Origin: M55B118 sp964501715
GTDB lineage: Bacteria; Bacillota_I; Bacilli_A; Izemoplasmatales; Izemoplasmataceae
Length of the DNA: 60,505 nt
Direction of reading: 5' to 3'
Assembly (NCBI GenBank): GCA_964501715.1
Contig: CAZCTR010000007.1
Coordinates: 1-60,505, forward strand
Translations under genes and position numbers: made by a program
Notes under the pieces: generated by a model
Told to the model about the DNA's origin: nothing
What the model saw: the letters and a program-made list of their open reading frames with translations, nothing else
Database searches by the model: none
In this document: positions 23,308 to 32,027 of the stretch, piece after piece
How positions within the stretch are numbered: position 1 is the stretch's first letter
Layout: each line of letters begins with the position of its first letter

Positions 23308-23980
23308 CTACAAACTTGTATCCCCCGCCATAAATTGTCGCGACAAACCTCGGATTTTTCTTGGAGTCACCAAGTTTTTTTCTTAAATTCTTTATATGCA
23401 CATCCACTACCCGGTCATACACATCTTCGTTATTTAAACAGTTTTCGAGAATGCTTTCCCTGCTCAACGTCATGCCGGCATGGTCGATCAGATACATCAA
23501 CATGGTGAGTTCATTCTGCGTCAAGACAACCTCCTTCGCATCGACCATCACTTCCGAAAATAAAGGGCGCACCACCAAGGCGCCATCATTGAAAGACTGC
23601 ACCGTGCCACGGCCACTGATCTTACTGATCCGAGTTGACAGATTGCGTATCTTCAGCATCAGCTCATCCATGGATATCGGCTTCACCATATAATCATCAG
23701 CACCAATGGAAAGCGCTTCAAGCCTTGCTTCAGTCTCCACTTTGGCGGAGACGACGATAATGTATACATCACTGGATTCACGAATGGTTCTGATCAGCTC
23801 CTCACCATTCATCTTGCCAAGCATGAGATCGAGCACTATCAGATCCACATTCGATCTGTTCAGGTATTTCAAGGCCTCTTCAGCTGAATAGACCCCCTTT
23901 GCCTTGTAACCATCCTGGGTAGCATACGTTGTCATGAGCGTATTGATCTTGATATTGTCTTCGACTACTAGGATATGCAT
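23291..23980 (-). CDS. OmpR/PhoB-family response regulator
   Basis: The 229 residues comprise a receiver domain with acidic pocket VEDN, phospho-acceptor Asp51 (VLDLM) and Lys in VKPIS, and a C-terminal winged helix (about 130-225, ending VATIYGGGYKFV). Activated by the overlapping kinase gene; likely regulates its own operon with SHOCT and cueP. RBS AAGGAGTGATGCCGC. Confidence 0.96.
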   Translation of the reverse strand: MHILVVEDNIKINTLMTTYATQDGYKAKGVYSAEEALKYLNRSNVDLIVLDLMLGKMNGEELIRTIRESSDVYIIVVSAKVETEARLEALSIGADDYMVKPISMDELMLKIRNLSTRISKISGRGTVQSFNDGALVVRPLFSEVMVDAKEVVLTQNELTMLMYLIDHAGMTLSRESILENCLNNEDVYDRVVDVHIKNLRKKLGDSKKNPRFVATIYGGGYKFVGEKDA

Positions 23981-24004
23981 GCGGCATCACTCCTTTACAT
24001 TTCC

Positions 24005-24013
24005 ATGATAGCA
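24005..24013 (-). promoter_or_regulatory. Extended -10 promoter of the RR-HK-SHOCT-cueP operon
   Basis: TGCTATCAT on the minus strand about 25 bp before the start codon; TTTCGA lies at the -35 distance. Confidence 0.55.
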
Positions 24014-24045
24014 CGTCCAACCCTTTTCGAAATCCAAATTAACCT

Positions 24046-24067
24046 ATAAAAAAGAGCCCGGAGGCTC
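24046..24067 (-). terminator. Terminator of the DUF554 gene
   Basis: Stem GAGCC/GGCTC (24054-24058 with 24063-24067) followed by TTTTTTATAG on the minus strand, overlapping the stop codon. Confidence 0.8.
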
Positions 24068-24773
24068 AAAAAAGACCGATGATAAGAAAATAAACTATTG
24101 GCACCAAAAGGGCCGGAAGCATGTTCGCCACCCTGATTTTCCTGATTTCCATGAAATTGATGCCCATAGCCACAAGAATGATGTTTCCGACCATGGTCAT
24201 GACAGTGATCATGGGGTCTGTCAGAAAATTCGCAGACGCCATCGCGAGAAGGGTGATGCTCCCCTGATAGATGAGCACACTCAGCGCGGAGAACATGACG
24301 CCAATGCCAAACACCGTTGTCAGCATCATCGCAGTGATGAAATCAAGGGTGCTTTTGAAAATCAGTATGGTGCTGTCTCCGTATAAGCCGTCCTGAATCG
24401 CCCCCACAATCGCAAGCGCCCCGACACAGAAAATGAGTGTCGCCGAGATGAACCCTTTCGCAAGTGGGGGGAGGTTGTATTTCTTCTCGACTCCGTAAGC
24501 GACCCGGTTCAACCACCCGTCAATATCGACAATCTCCCCCGCCAATGAGCCGAGGATCAAAGAAACCATGACTAAAAGGGCGTACTGACTGCTCAAACCG
24601 TCCCCCTCGACGATCAGGAAATCCTCTAAGAACCACCCGATCGAGATCACCGCAAGGGCAAGTCCCAATGTCGACATGATTACAGTCTGGTAGGGCTTTG
24701 GCAGCCCTTTTTTGAATATCAATCCTATGGCAGAGGCGACGATGATCGCCGCCGTGTTGATCAATGTTCCCAT
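24066..24773 (-). CDS. DUF554-family membrane protein (YdfK-like)
   Basis: The 235 residues have about seven hydrophobic segments and the DUF554 pattern: MGTLINTAAIIVASAIGLIFKKGLP at the start, a conserved GEIVDIDGWLNR loop and internal ILIFKSTLDFITAMML. It may be a transporter, but function and substrate are unknown. RBS GGGAG. Stands alone between two oppositely functioning units. Confidence 0.88.
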   Translation of the reverse strand: MGTLINTAAIIVASAIGLIFKKGLPKPYQTVIMSTLGLALAVISIGWFLEDFLIVEGDGLSSQYALLVMVSLILGSLAGEIVDIDGWLNRVAYGVEKKYNLPPLAKGFISATLIFCVGALAIVGAIQDGLYGDSTILIFKSTLDFITAMMLTTVFGIGVMFSALSVLIYQGSITLLAMASANFLTDPMITVMTMVGNIILVAMGINFMEIRKIRVANMLPALLVPIVYFLIIGLF

Positions 24774-24828
24774 AAAACAAAGCTCCCTCTATGCAAATCA
24801 ATGGGTGAGTCCATAAACCGTATCAAAC

Positions 24829-25803
24829 CTAGACCACCCTGTTCTTGCCCGCCTTCTTCGCTTCATAAAGACGGTCGTCGGCCCGCTTGATGATTGAACC
24901 GACCGTGTCGTCTTCAAAACTCGCGAGTCCCCCACTTAAGGTGACGGATATTTCCTTGTCCTTGAAAGCGTCGTACACAGCGGTGCGGATCCTGTTCGCA
25001 ATCTTTCTTGCGGTATCATGGTCGGTCTTTTGAAGCAATACGAGAAACTCTTCACCACCGTAGCGTCCGACCATGTCCTCTTCCCTCAGATTGTCATGCA
25101 TGATTGAAGCGATGCTCTTCAAGGCCTCATCACCTTCCGGATGACCCAAAGTGTCATTCAGGACTTTGAAATCGTCAATGTCGAAAAGGATGATGGATAA
25201 TGGTTCATGGTGTTTTGAGTGTTGCTCGATGTAAGATGTCAGCCCCTTCATCACTCCCCGATGGTTATGGATGCCTGTGAGTGCATCGGTGTATGAAAGC
25301 TCCTTGAGTTGTTGGTTTTTCTCACGAAGTGACTGTTCCATCTCCCTTTGTTTCGTGACGTCAAATACGATCCCGGCCAAAAAGACTGGTTCGCCTTCCT
25401 CTGAGTACTCCGTGACTTTCCCCCGGTCATAATACCACCTGTATTCCCCGGTTTTGGTCCTGATCCTGTATTCCGCTTCATAGACATCCGCATCACCCCT
25501 CAAATGAGCTCTCATGGCTTCCATGACCCGTTCATAGTCATCGGGATGAAGCCTGTCGGTGAATAGTTGAAACCCTGCGTCTTCAGGAATATCCGCTTCG
25601 CTGAACCCGAGGGCCGTGTATTTTTTCGGATTGAAAGTGAGTGTGTTTGAAGGCACATGCCAATACCATTTCCCCAGATTCCCCGTCCATGCGAACTTGA
25701 GTTCCCGCTCCTCTTTATTCTCCCTGAGAAGCTGGCGGTTCAATGCCTCCTGGTTCTCAAGCATCTGAATCAATGTTTCCTTCGGGAGTTTTGAATAATC
25801 CAT
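24829..25803 (-). CDS. PAS-GGDEF diguanylate cyclase
   Basis: Soluble enzyme predicted to make cyclic di-GMP. The 324 residues from ATG 25803 (GAGGAGGCATGTC ahead) comprise an N-terminal coiled coil (about 8-35), a PAS-PAC domain (about 36-150; VFDVTKQREMEQSL end), then GGDEF (about 165-324) with active GGEEF at 249-253 and an RxxD product-inhibition site at 240-243. It is the only cyclase in the window with an inhibitory site. Follows a small membrane-protein gene and an rRNA methyltransferase on the same strand. Confidence 0.94.
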   Translation of the reverse strand: MDYSKLPKETLIQMLENQEALNRQLLRENKEERELKFAWTGNLGKWYWHVPSNTLTFNPKKYTALGFSEADIPEDAGFQLFTDRLHPDDYERVMEAMRAHLRGDADVYEAEYRIRTKTGEYRWYYDRGKVTEYSEEGEPVFLAGIVFDVTKQREMEQSLREKNQQLKELSYTDALTGIHNHRGVMKGLTSYIEQHSKHHEPLSIILFDIDDFKVLNDTLGHPEGDEALKSIASIMHDNLREEDMVGRYGGEEFLVLLQKTDHDTARKIANRIRTAVYDAFKDKEISVTLSGGLASFEDDTVGSIIKRADDRLYEAKKAGKNRVV

Positions 25804-25823
25804 GACATGCCTCCTCAATGTGT

Positions 25824-26126
25824 TTACTGGATTGTTCTTTTGACCCGTTTTGTCCGTTTGTGGGTGAAAAGGAGCAACCCTGCGCCGACCAATGCGTAAA
25901 TCAGTGCAAAATGCGAAGTCTGAAGCCACCCCAGACGTTCAACGACCCCCATCACGATCATCCATGTGCCAAGGAGCGAAAACGGCAGGACGAGCGAACG
26001 TTGATACATCTTGCGCTTGTCTGCGGGAAGCTTGTCCCTGTATTTGTTTGAAACCATCCATTCCTTTGCTTTCAGATGTTCAAAGGCGAACACATAGAAA
26101 AGCAGCCCAACAAGAATCGATCCCAT
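25824..26126 (-). CDS. Small three-TM membrane protein
   Basis: The 100 residues have three hydrophobic segments (about 3-16, 47-62, 72-86) and charged ends (KRTKRVKRTI). No motif identifies a family with confidence. Lies one base from the rRNA methyltransferase gene and 20 bp before the cyclase gene, so the three form an operon. Confidence 0.75.
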   Translation of the reverse strand: MGSILVGLLFYVFAFEHLKAKEWMVSNKYRDKLPADKRKMYQRSLVLPFSLLGTWMIVMGVVERLGWLQTSHFALIYALVGAGLLLFTHKRTKRVKRTIQ

Positions 26127-26127
26127 G

Positions 26128-27492
26128 TCATCTCGCCTCCAGAAGTGTCACAGATTCAATATGGCTTGTCTGAGGGAACATGTCGAACGGTTTCACCGAT
26201 ACCACGCGGTATCGCTTGGACAACTTGTCAATGTCCTTCGCAAGTGTGCTTGGATTGCATGAGACATACACAAGCTTGTCGAGCGGATGCTTTATGAGGT
26301 GCCTGATCAGGTTGTCTGCAAGGCCTGTCCTAGCAGGGTCGAAAACCGCCACGTCGAATGTCTCACCCTTCTTTTCCAGATCCAAAAGCGCATTGTAGGC
26401 ATCGCCTTGATAGAAACTGACGTGTTTAAGGTGGTTGTAGTCGCGGTTTCTTTTCGCACTGTCAATTGAAGCCGAATCCCGGTCGACGCCTACGACCTTC
26501 TTGAAATCCTTTGCGAAATAAAGCGCCATGCCGCCGCTTCCGGTATACAAGTCTATGAGCTTGGATTCCTTTTTGTGATTGAAAAGCGTCTTCACATATT
26601 CATACATCGACTGCGCCTCTGTGGGGTTGAGCTGGAAGAAGGCTTTCGGATTCAGCCAGTAAGTGACGTCCCCCAGACGCTCCGGAATGCTCTGCTTGCC
26701 GGCGAGCACTTCAAAAGTCTCACCGAAAATATGCGGGTTTTTCGCATCGTGGTTCTTGCTGATGGCGACACTGCTCACTTCCGGAAGCTCCAGAATCTCC
26801 TGGGCTGCCTTTTTAAGCACGTGGTTGAAGATCGTGATCACAAGTGTGACCTGCATCTCCCCGGTCGCTTCGCTTCGCCTGGTCACAAGATACCTCAACA
26901 TGCCTCGCATCTTCTTGGGGTCGAAGGCGAAAATATCGTATTTATCGCAAATTTTCAACACTTCCTGGTTCGTTCGGTTGATGTTCTCGTCCTGAACAGG
27001 ACAATCGAGCACATCAACGAGTTTGTTGCTGTTTCGTCGGTACAAACCGGTAGTAAGACCACTAGGCGTGTTTCTGACAGGCATCTGGGCTTTTTGGCGA
27101 TATCTGCTTGGTCGGATGACGGGGTTGAAGGGATGGAAATCCACCGAGCCCATGTCAATCTTGGTGTAACGGTCAAAGGATTGCTTGAGCAGGTCTTCTT
27201 TGAGGCGTTGCTGTTCCTCGTACTCGACGTGCTGAAGCTGGCAGCCTCCGCACACGTCATAATGCTTACAAAAAGGTCTTGTGCGGTAATAGGCCTTCTT
27301 CTTGACGCGCACAATCTCGCCGACCGCATGCCGCTGCTTGATGTCGGTGATGCGGATCACGACCTCCTCGGGCGGAACCGCCCCCTCCACAAAGACAGCC
27401 TGGCGTTTGTAATAACCGATGCCTTCACCGTTGATTCCGATGGTCTTGATGGTGATCAAAACCTCCTGATGTTTCTCCAATGGACTTTCCAT
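26128..27492 (-). CDS. rlmCD: 23S rRNA (uracil-C5)-methyltransferase, RlmD/RlmCD family
   Basis: Methylates C5 of uridine in 23S rRNA using SAM. The 454 residues comprise an N-terminal TRAM domain (about 10-65), a 4Fe-4S cysteine cluster (CKHYDVCGGCQ), a central RNA-binding part, the Rossmann fold (LIDLYTGSGGMALYFA) and the catalytic Cys in YVSCNPSTLAKD. ATG 27492 lies 7 bp after GAGGTG. A second paralogue lies at 29367-30713; which one makes which methylation cannot be read. Confidence 0.93.
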   Translation of the reverse strand: MESPLEKHQEVLITIKTIGINGEGIGYYKRQAVFVEGAVPPEEVVIRITDIKQRHAVGEIVRVKKKAYYRTRPFCKHYDVCGGCQLQHVEYEEQQRLKEDLLKQSFDRYTKIDMGSVDFHPFNPVIRPSRYRQKAQMPVRNTPSGLTTGLYRRNSNKLVDVLDCPVQDENINRTNQEVLKICDKYDIFAFDPKKMRGMLRYLVTRRSEATGEMQVTLVITIFNHVLKKAAQEILELPEVSSVAISKNHDAKNPHIFGETFEVLAGKQSIPERLGDVTYWLNPKAFFQLNPTEAQSMYEYVKTLFNHKKESKLIDLYTGSGGMALYFAKDFKKVVGVDRDSASIDSAKRNRDYNHLKHVSFYQGDAYNALLDLEKKGETFDVAVFDPARTGLADNLIRHLIKHPLDKLVYVSCNPSTLAKDIDKLSKRYRVVSVKPFDMFPQTSHIESVTLLEAR

Positions 27493-27540
27493 GTCTTGCA
27501 CCTCACATTAGTTTTTCTACTACACACGTTCTATTTTTTC

Positions 27541-28620
27541 TCAAGGGACGAGTTCGACCCTCATCCACATGGGATTGTGGTCGCTGTATTCAAAGGAGTG
27601 GTCTATGGTCTTGACCCAGTCCACATGAATGTTATCACTGACTACGAAGCCGTCGATGATGTAATATTGCGTCCTCGGGTCATCGGGGTCATAAGGCATG
27701 TTGAGCAACCGGCTTGTCGGCAAGCTCGTATCAACTTCGAAGCGGTAGCCTTCATAAAGGGCGTCCTCATCCATGACCGGCGCCACATAATAATCCTCGT
27801 CAATGACAGGGTAGATGGCCTTTGCTTCAGGGAAGGTCTGGTTGAAGTCGCCTCCGGCGACCACATAATTCCCCGCTTCCTTTTCTTCTTTCAATATGTC
27901 ATTGAAATAAGCCATTTCCTGCTTCCTAAGAGAGCCATCATCGTAAGCGCTCATGTGCAGATTGATAAGTACAAGCTCTTTATCAGTCTCTTCAAGGACG
28001 ATTCTGTTGACCGTCATCGCACGTTTAAGATTGGCTGTTCGCAAGGGCCATGAGAAGGACCCCGGAAACTGATGGCGTGTCGCCTCCGCGATCTCGTAGG
28101 CGGACAACGTCTGGATACCGCTTTGTACACGTCCTAAATGATCGCTCAGGGATACCGGAAAGGGAACGTAAAGGACATTGAAGTTGTAAGCGAAGGTACT
28201 CATGAAATCTTCTTCACCAAGCGCTTCATGAATCAAAGCGACCTGATCGGTATCATAGCTTCTACGTGAGGGTTCATCCACTTCCTGAAGGAAATAGACG
28301 TCACTTTCATGATTCTCCATGATCGCGATTGACCCACCTAGATAATCAAGCACATCCTTTTTGGAATCAGGCCGCCCTTTCTCGCCGCCGTCCATGACAA
28401 AATCCTCATCACTTCCAAGACCGGCGTAACCAATGTTGAAAGTCATCAGCGTCAATGAATCCCCTGGGGACAAAGCCTTGCTTGCAGCCCCTTCCACGGA
28501 AAGCATCTCTTCTTCATCCGGGGTGTATTCCGTCGCTGTCAACAAGACCAACAACCCGGCAAACGCCAGCAGAACAACCGAAAACGTACCGAGCAATGCA
28601 CGAAGAACAATTTTTATCAT
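27541..28620 (-). CDS. Endonuclease/exonuclease/phosphatase-family protein, exported or membrane-anchored
   Basis: The 359 residues start with a signal or anchor segment (VLRALLGTFSVVLLAFAGLLVLL). The EEP fold follows: LMTFNIGY, the QEVDEPSR glutamate, LINLHMSAYDD, VAGGDFN (metal Asp/Asn) and DHNPMW at the end. EEP members cleave phosphodiesters of nucleic acids, sphingomyelin or phosphoinositides; the substrate here is not known. RBS AGGAG. Acts outside the cytoplasm. Confidence 0.9.
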   Translation of the reverse strand: MIKIVLRALLGTFSVVLLAFAGLLVLLTATEYTPDEEEMLSVEGAASKALSPGDSLTLMTFNIGYAGLGSDEDFVMDGGEKGRPDSKKDVLDYLGGSIAIMENHESDVYFLQEVDEPSRRSYDTDQVALIHEALGEEDFMSTFAYNFNVLYVPFPVSLSDHLGRVQSGIQTLSAYEIAEATRHQFPGSFSWPLRTANLKRAMTVNRIVLEETDKELVLINLHMSAYDDGSLRKQEMAYFNDILKEEKEAGNYVVAGGDFNQTFPEAKAIYPVIDEDYYVAPVMDEDALYEGYRFEVDTSLPTSRLLNMPYDPDDPRTQYYIIDGFVVSDNIHVDWVKTIDHSFEYSDHNPMWMRVELVP

Positions 28621-28684
28621 AATGGACTCCTGTCGGTTTTGGATAACTCCAGTGTATCACAGAGCTCACCCTGCAACAATTTCT

Positions 28685-29305
28685 TTATTCCAGGGATCCC
28701 ATGTCTTTTTCATACAATGCTTTTTGATCTTCCCAATAACGTTTGTCCTCATCGGTGATCTCGCGGATGACACGACAGGGGTTGCCTGCCGCAACCACTC
28801 CGGTTGGTATGTCTTTTGTGACGACGGATCCCGAACCGATCACGACATCGTCACCGATTGACACGCCCGGATTCACCGTCACATTGCCGCCCAACCACAC
28901 ATCGTCACCGATGTGGATAGGCAGTCCGTACTCCAAACCGGCGCTACGTACCGCCTTGTCAACAGGATGGGCGGCAGTGAGAAGAGAGACCCTGGGACCG
29001 AACATCACCCTGTCCCCTATGACGATTCTGTTCACATCGAGAAATATGCAGTCGTAATTGGCGAAGAAATCATCGCCTATGCTAATGTTCATTCCATAAT
29101 CACAATGGAAGGGAGGTGTGATGAAACCACGTTTCCCGAAACTCCCGAATAGTTCGGTGATGATGGCGAGCCGGTCATCGCTTTCCTCAAATTCCGTGGC
29201 GTTGAAGGCGTCCAGAAGACGTTTGGATTTCTTGTGCGCATTATACAGTGTTTCACCCTCAACTTTGTAGAGTTTTCCGGCGAGCATACGTTTTTTCTGA
29301 CTCAT
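28685..29305 (-). CDS. Maltose O-acetyltransferase-like hexapeptide acetyltransferase
   Basis: Trimeric left-handed beta-helix enzyme transferring acetyl from acetyl-CoA to a sugar. The 206 residues have an N-terminal Mac domain (MLAGKLYKVEGETLYNAHKK) and then hexapeptide repeats (about 70-185), with catalytic His in LLTAAHPVD and the GSGSVVTKDIPTGVVAAGNP end. Same class as Maa, NodL and LacA; the acceptor is unspecified. RBS AAGGAGGGGCC. No clear terminator after it. Confidence 0.93.
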   Translation of the reverse strand: MSQKKRMLAGKLYKVEGETLYNAHKKSKRLLDAFNATEFEESDDRLAIITELFGSFGKRGFITPPFHCDYGMNISIGDDFFANYDCIFLDVNRIVIGDRVMFGPRVSLLTAAHPVDKAVRSAGLEYGLPIHIGDDVWLGGNVTVNPGVSIGDDVVIGSGSVVTKDIPTGVVAAGNPCRVIREITDEDKRYWEDQKALYEKDMGSLE

Positions 29306-29319
29306 AAGGCCCCTCCTTT

Positions 29320-29357
29320 TTAAAAGCCCCGTACCGCGCCAGCGGGAACGAGGCTTT
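29320..29357 (-). terminator. Terminator of the second rRNA methyltransferase gene
   Basis: A 14-16 bp stem with mismatches (29322-29337 with 29342-29357), then TTTTAAAAA on the minus strand, ahead of the acetyltransferase gene. Confidence 0.8.
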
Positions 29358-29366
29358 CTTCATGTT

Positions 29367-30713
29367 TCACACTTTTGTAAGTCTTACAACCGTTTCAACA
29401 TGAGAAGTCTGAGGGAACATGTCGAAAGGTGTCACCGAGTCAATTCGGTATCCGTTGGACACGAAGATATTCAAATCCCGGGCGAGTGTGGATACATTGC
29501 ATGAGACGTAAACCATCCGTGAGACACCCCTGTCGATCACAGCGTCGATGAAAGGGCGTTTCAGCCCTTTTCTGGGTGGGTCCACAAACAGAATATCAAT
29601 AGGTTCCTCTCGAAAGGTGTCCATCATGTCCTCGATGTTTCCGGTTTCGAACCTTGCATTCCCTATGCCGTTCATTCTCGCATTGGCCCAAGCATCCTCT
29701 ATGGCCTTGGCCACACTATCCACACCGATGACCTGTTTGACCTCGGAAGCGGCGCTGAGCCCTATGGTGCCAATGCCACAGTAGGCGTCCAGGACCGTAT
29801 CGGACTTTTGAAGGTCTGCCACGTCGAGCGCTTTCCTGTAAAGGAGTTCCGTCTGCTCAGGATTGATCTGATAGAAGGATTGGTGGGATATTTTGTATTT
29901 GACACCCAACAACGTGTCATAGATCGCATCTTCTCCATAAAGCACTTTGCTTTTTTGGGAGAGCATCACATTGGTCTTCGCCTCATTGATGTTCTGAACG
30001 ATGGAACGAACACTGGGAAATCGCTCTATCAAGGCGTTAACGATGGTATCTGAATAAAGCAGGTTTTCACCGTTGGTAATGAGCGTCAGTGAGACATGTT
30101 CGGTGTGCATGCTTCTTCTGAGCATGATCCCCCGAATCAGACCCACATGACTCTTTTCGTCATAGATGGACAGTTCGAGTGTCTCGAACATCCGCTTCAG
30201 AAAACGGGTGATATCTGTAAAGACCTTGGGCCACACATGGCATTTGCGGATATCGACAATGTCGTGGGACCGGGGCTTGTACATGCCCGCGACGATTTTC
30301 CCCCGTTCAGTACCGAACGGTATGATCGCCTTGTTGCGGTAATAATAGGGGTTTTGCATACCGACGGTGTCATCGACGTCGGTTTCGATATGACCAAGCT
30401 TGCGCAAAGTCTCCTTGACGCGATGCTTCTTGAAACCCAGTTGCATCTCATAGTTCATGTGCATCATGTTGCAACCGCCGCATTCATAGAAATGGTCGCA
30501 TATCGGTCTTTTTCGAAAGGGAGACTCCTCCTTGATTTCAATCAGACGCCCAAAACCGAAATTCTTGTTGGTCTTGATGACTTTGATCAGAGCCTTTTCG
30601 CCTTTCAAGGCATCCTTTACAAAAACAGGATATCCCTCTATCTTGCATACCCCCATAGCATCGTGGGTCAGGTCCGTGAATGTCACTTCATGATAGCTAT
30701 TTTTTTCAACCAC
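29367..30713 (-). CDS. 23S rRNA (uracil-C5)-methyltransferase, RlmCD family, second copy
   Basis: The 448 residues follow the same plan as the gene at 26128-27492: TRAM-like start, iron-sulphur cysteines (CDHFYECGGCN), Rossmann LDAYCGIGTIGL, catalytic Cys in YVSCNVSTLARD and the shared C-terminus DSVTPFDMFPQTSHVE. The start is GTG 30713 after AAGGTGAGAGT. Overall divergence suggests old paralogues (RlmC/RlmD or TrmFO-independent m5U54 roles) and not a recent duplication. Downstream of the serine dehydratase gene by 31 bp. Confidence 0.93.
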   Translation of the reverse strand: MVEKNSYHEVTFTDLTHDAMGVCKIEGYPVFVKDALKGEKALIKVIKTNKNFGFGRLIEIKEESPFRKRPICDHFYECGGCNMMHMNYEMQLGFKKHRVKETLRKLGHIETDVDDTVGMQNPYYYRNKAIIPFGTERGKIVAGMYKPRSHDIVDIRKCHVWPKVFTDITRFLKRMFETLELSIYDEKSHVGLIRGIMLRRSMHTEHVSLTLITNGENLLYSDTIVNALIERFPSVRSIVQNINEAKTNVMLSQKSKVLYGEDAIYDTLLGVKYKISHQSFYQINPEQTELLYRKALDVADLQKSDTVLDAYCGIGTIGLSAASEVKQVIGVDSVAKAIEDAWANARMNGIGNARFETGNIEDMMDTFREEPIDILFVDPPRKGLKRPFIDAVIDRGVSRMVYVSCNVSTLARDLNIFVSNGYRIDSVTPFDMFPQTSHVETVVRLTKV

Positions 30714-30744
30714 ACTCTCACCTTCGCTTCAAACATAGTGTATG

Positions 30745-31935
30745 TTACTTGAATTGGTATATTTTAGCGAGTCCGCCGCAACTGGTCTCGCGATAATTTG
30801 CCGGCATGTCCCTTCCTGTCTCGAACATGGTCTCGACCACGAGGTCGAACGAAATCTTTCTGGAATCACTTAAAAAGTAAGCGAGCCCGCAAGCATCAAT
30901 CGCCCGTAAGGCCGCGACAGCATTACGCTCAATGCACGGAATCTGCACATACCCTCCTATAGGGTCACAGGTGAGCCCCAGATGATGCTCTAGTCCGATT
31001 TCTGCCGCATATTCTATCTGACCGAGGGACAATCCGAACAATTCCGCATGCGCAGCCGCAGCCATGCTGCACGCACTTCCGACCTCGGCCTGGCATCCCG
31101 CCTCAGCACCACTGATGGTTGCGTTGTGTTTAATCACATTGCCGATGATGCCGGCTGTAGCGAGCGCTCTGAGCACCTGTGTTTCGCTGAAGCCGTGCCG
31201 CTCCTTCATGTATTTCAGGACGGCAGGCACGGTGCCGCTCGCGCCACAGGTCGGTGCGGTCGCAACCACACCCCCGCTCGCGTTCATTTCATTGACGGCA
31301 AAAGCATAGGCGCTCACAAGCCTGGATTCACGGATTTCAGAAGGCTCTTTTTTTGACGTCTTCTTCAGAAGGGATTTCGCTTTTCTTTGAACTTTCAAAT
31401 CACCGGGAAGCAGCCCCTCTTCTGATAACCCCTCTTCAATCGAGTTGAGCATCGTGTGCCAGACGGTTTTCAGAAAACCGAAGATGGCCTTTCCTTCAAA
31501 ACGCTCCACATACTCATAAAGACGGATGTTTTCACGTTCACAATATTGTGTGATCGCATCAAAAGTGGCGTGAGGATACACATCAGGTTTCTCGATATGC
31601 GGCTCGCCTTCGATTTCGATGGTGCCTCCTCCGACACTGTATATGCGCATCGAGCCCAAAAGACGACCATTCTTGTATGCTTCGAGGTCCATGGTGTTGG
31701 GATGGACGTCAATGAAATCGCTCTTGAAATGCACTTGCACATCTTCAAGCACATGTCTGATAATCACATCTGTAAGATGCCCTTTTCCGGTGAGGCTCAA
31801 AGAGCCATACAGATACGCCTGATAGGAGGCGTCCGGATACCTTTTCTTGAAAAGTTCGCACGCTTTTTCGGGCCCCATGGTATGGGAGCTCGAAGGACCA
31901 CGGCCAATCTTGTACAGGTCCCTGATCGACTTCAC
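30745..31935 (-). CDS. sdaA: L-serine dehydratase, iron-sulphur type, single chain
   Basis: Converts L-serine to pyruvate and ammonia. The 396 residues fuse the beta domain (about 1-150; GRGPSSSHTMGP) with the alpha domain (about 190-396), which holds the 4Fe-4S cysteines in TAPTCGASG, GSACSMAAA and YVQIPC. Many Bacillota have two separate subunits, so the fused form is noteworthy but known (E. coli SdaA). GTG 31935 is preferred to GTG 31944 because AAAGGGGG is then 8 bp away. Feeds pyruvate towards acetate (ackA in this window). Confidence 0.94.
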   Translation of the reverse strand: MKSIRDLYKIGRGPSSSHTMGPEKACELFKKRYPDASYQAYLYGSLSLTGKGHLTDVIIRHVLEDVQVHFKSDFIDVHPNTMDLEAYKNGRLLGSMRIYSVGGGTIEIEGEPHIEKPDVYPHATFDAITQYCERENIRLYEYVERFEGKAIFGFLKTVWHTMLNSIEEGLSEEGLLPGDLKVQRKAKSLLKKTSKKEPSEIRESRLVSAYAFAVNEMNASGGVVATAPTCGASGTVPAVLKYMKERHGFSETQVLRALATAGIIGNVIKHNATISGAEAGCQAEVGSACSMAAAAHAELFGLSLGQIEYAAEIGLEHHLGLTCDPIGGYVQIPCIERNAVAALRAIDACGLAYFLSDSRKISFDLVVETMFETGRDMPANYRETSCGGLAKIYQFK

Positions 31936-31968
31936 ATGGCCCACCCCCTTTCTTCACAGTCCACGCCT

Positions 31969-31977
31969 ATTATACCA
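31969..31977 (-). promoter_or_regulatory. Extended -10 promoter of the serine dehydratase gene
   Basis: TGGTATAAT on the minus strand, about 34 bp before the start codon. Confidence 0.75.
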
Positions 31978-31987
31978 TATTCCACTA

Positions 31988-32019
31988 AAAAACGGGAAAG
32001 CGGCTTGAGCTTTCCCGTA
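31988..32019 (-). terminator. Terminator of the lemA gene
   Basis: Stem ACGGGAAAGC/GCTTTCCCGT followed by TTTTTAG on the minus strand. Confidence 0.93.
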
Positions 32020-32027
32020 AGATAGTC

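Noticed and set aside
26575..28053. A 492-codon open frame on the plus strand
   Set aside because: It runs opposite the rRNA methyltransferase and EEP genes, both with full family motifs; it has no ribosome site and shows no domain. Codon-bias shadow.
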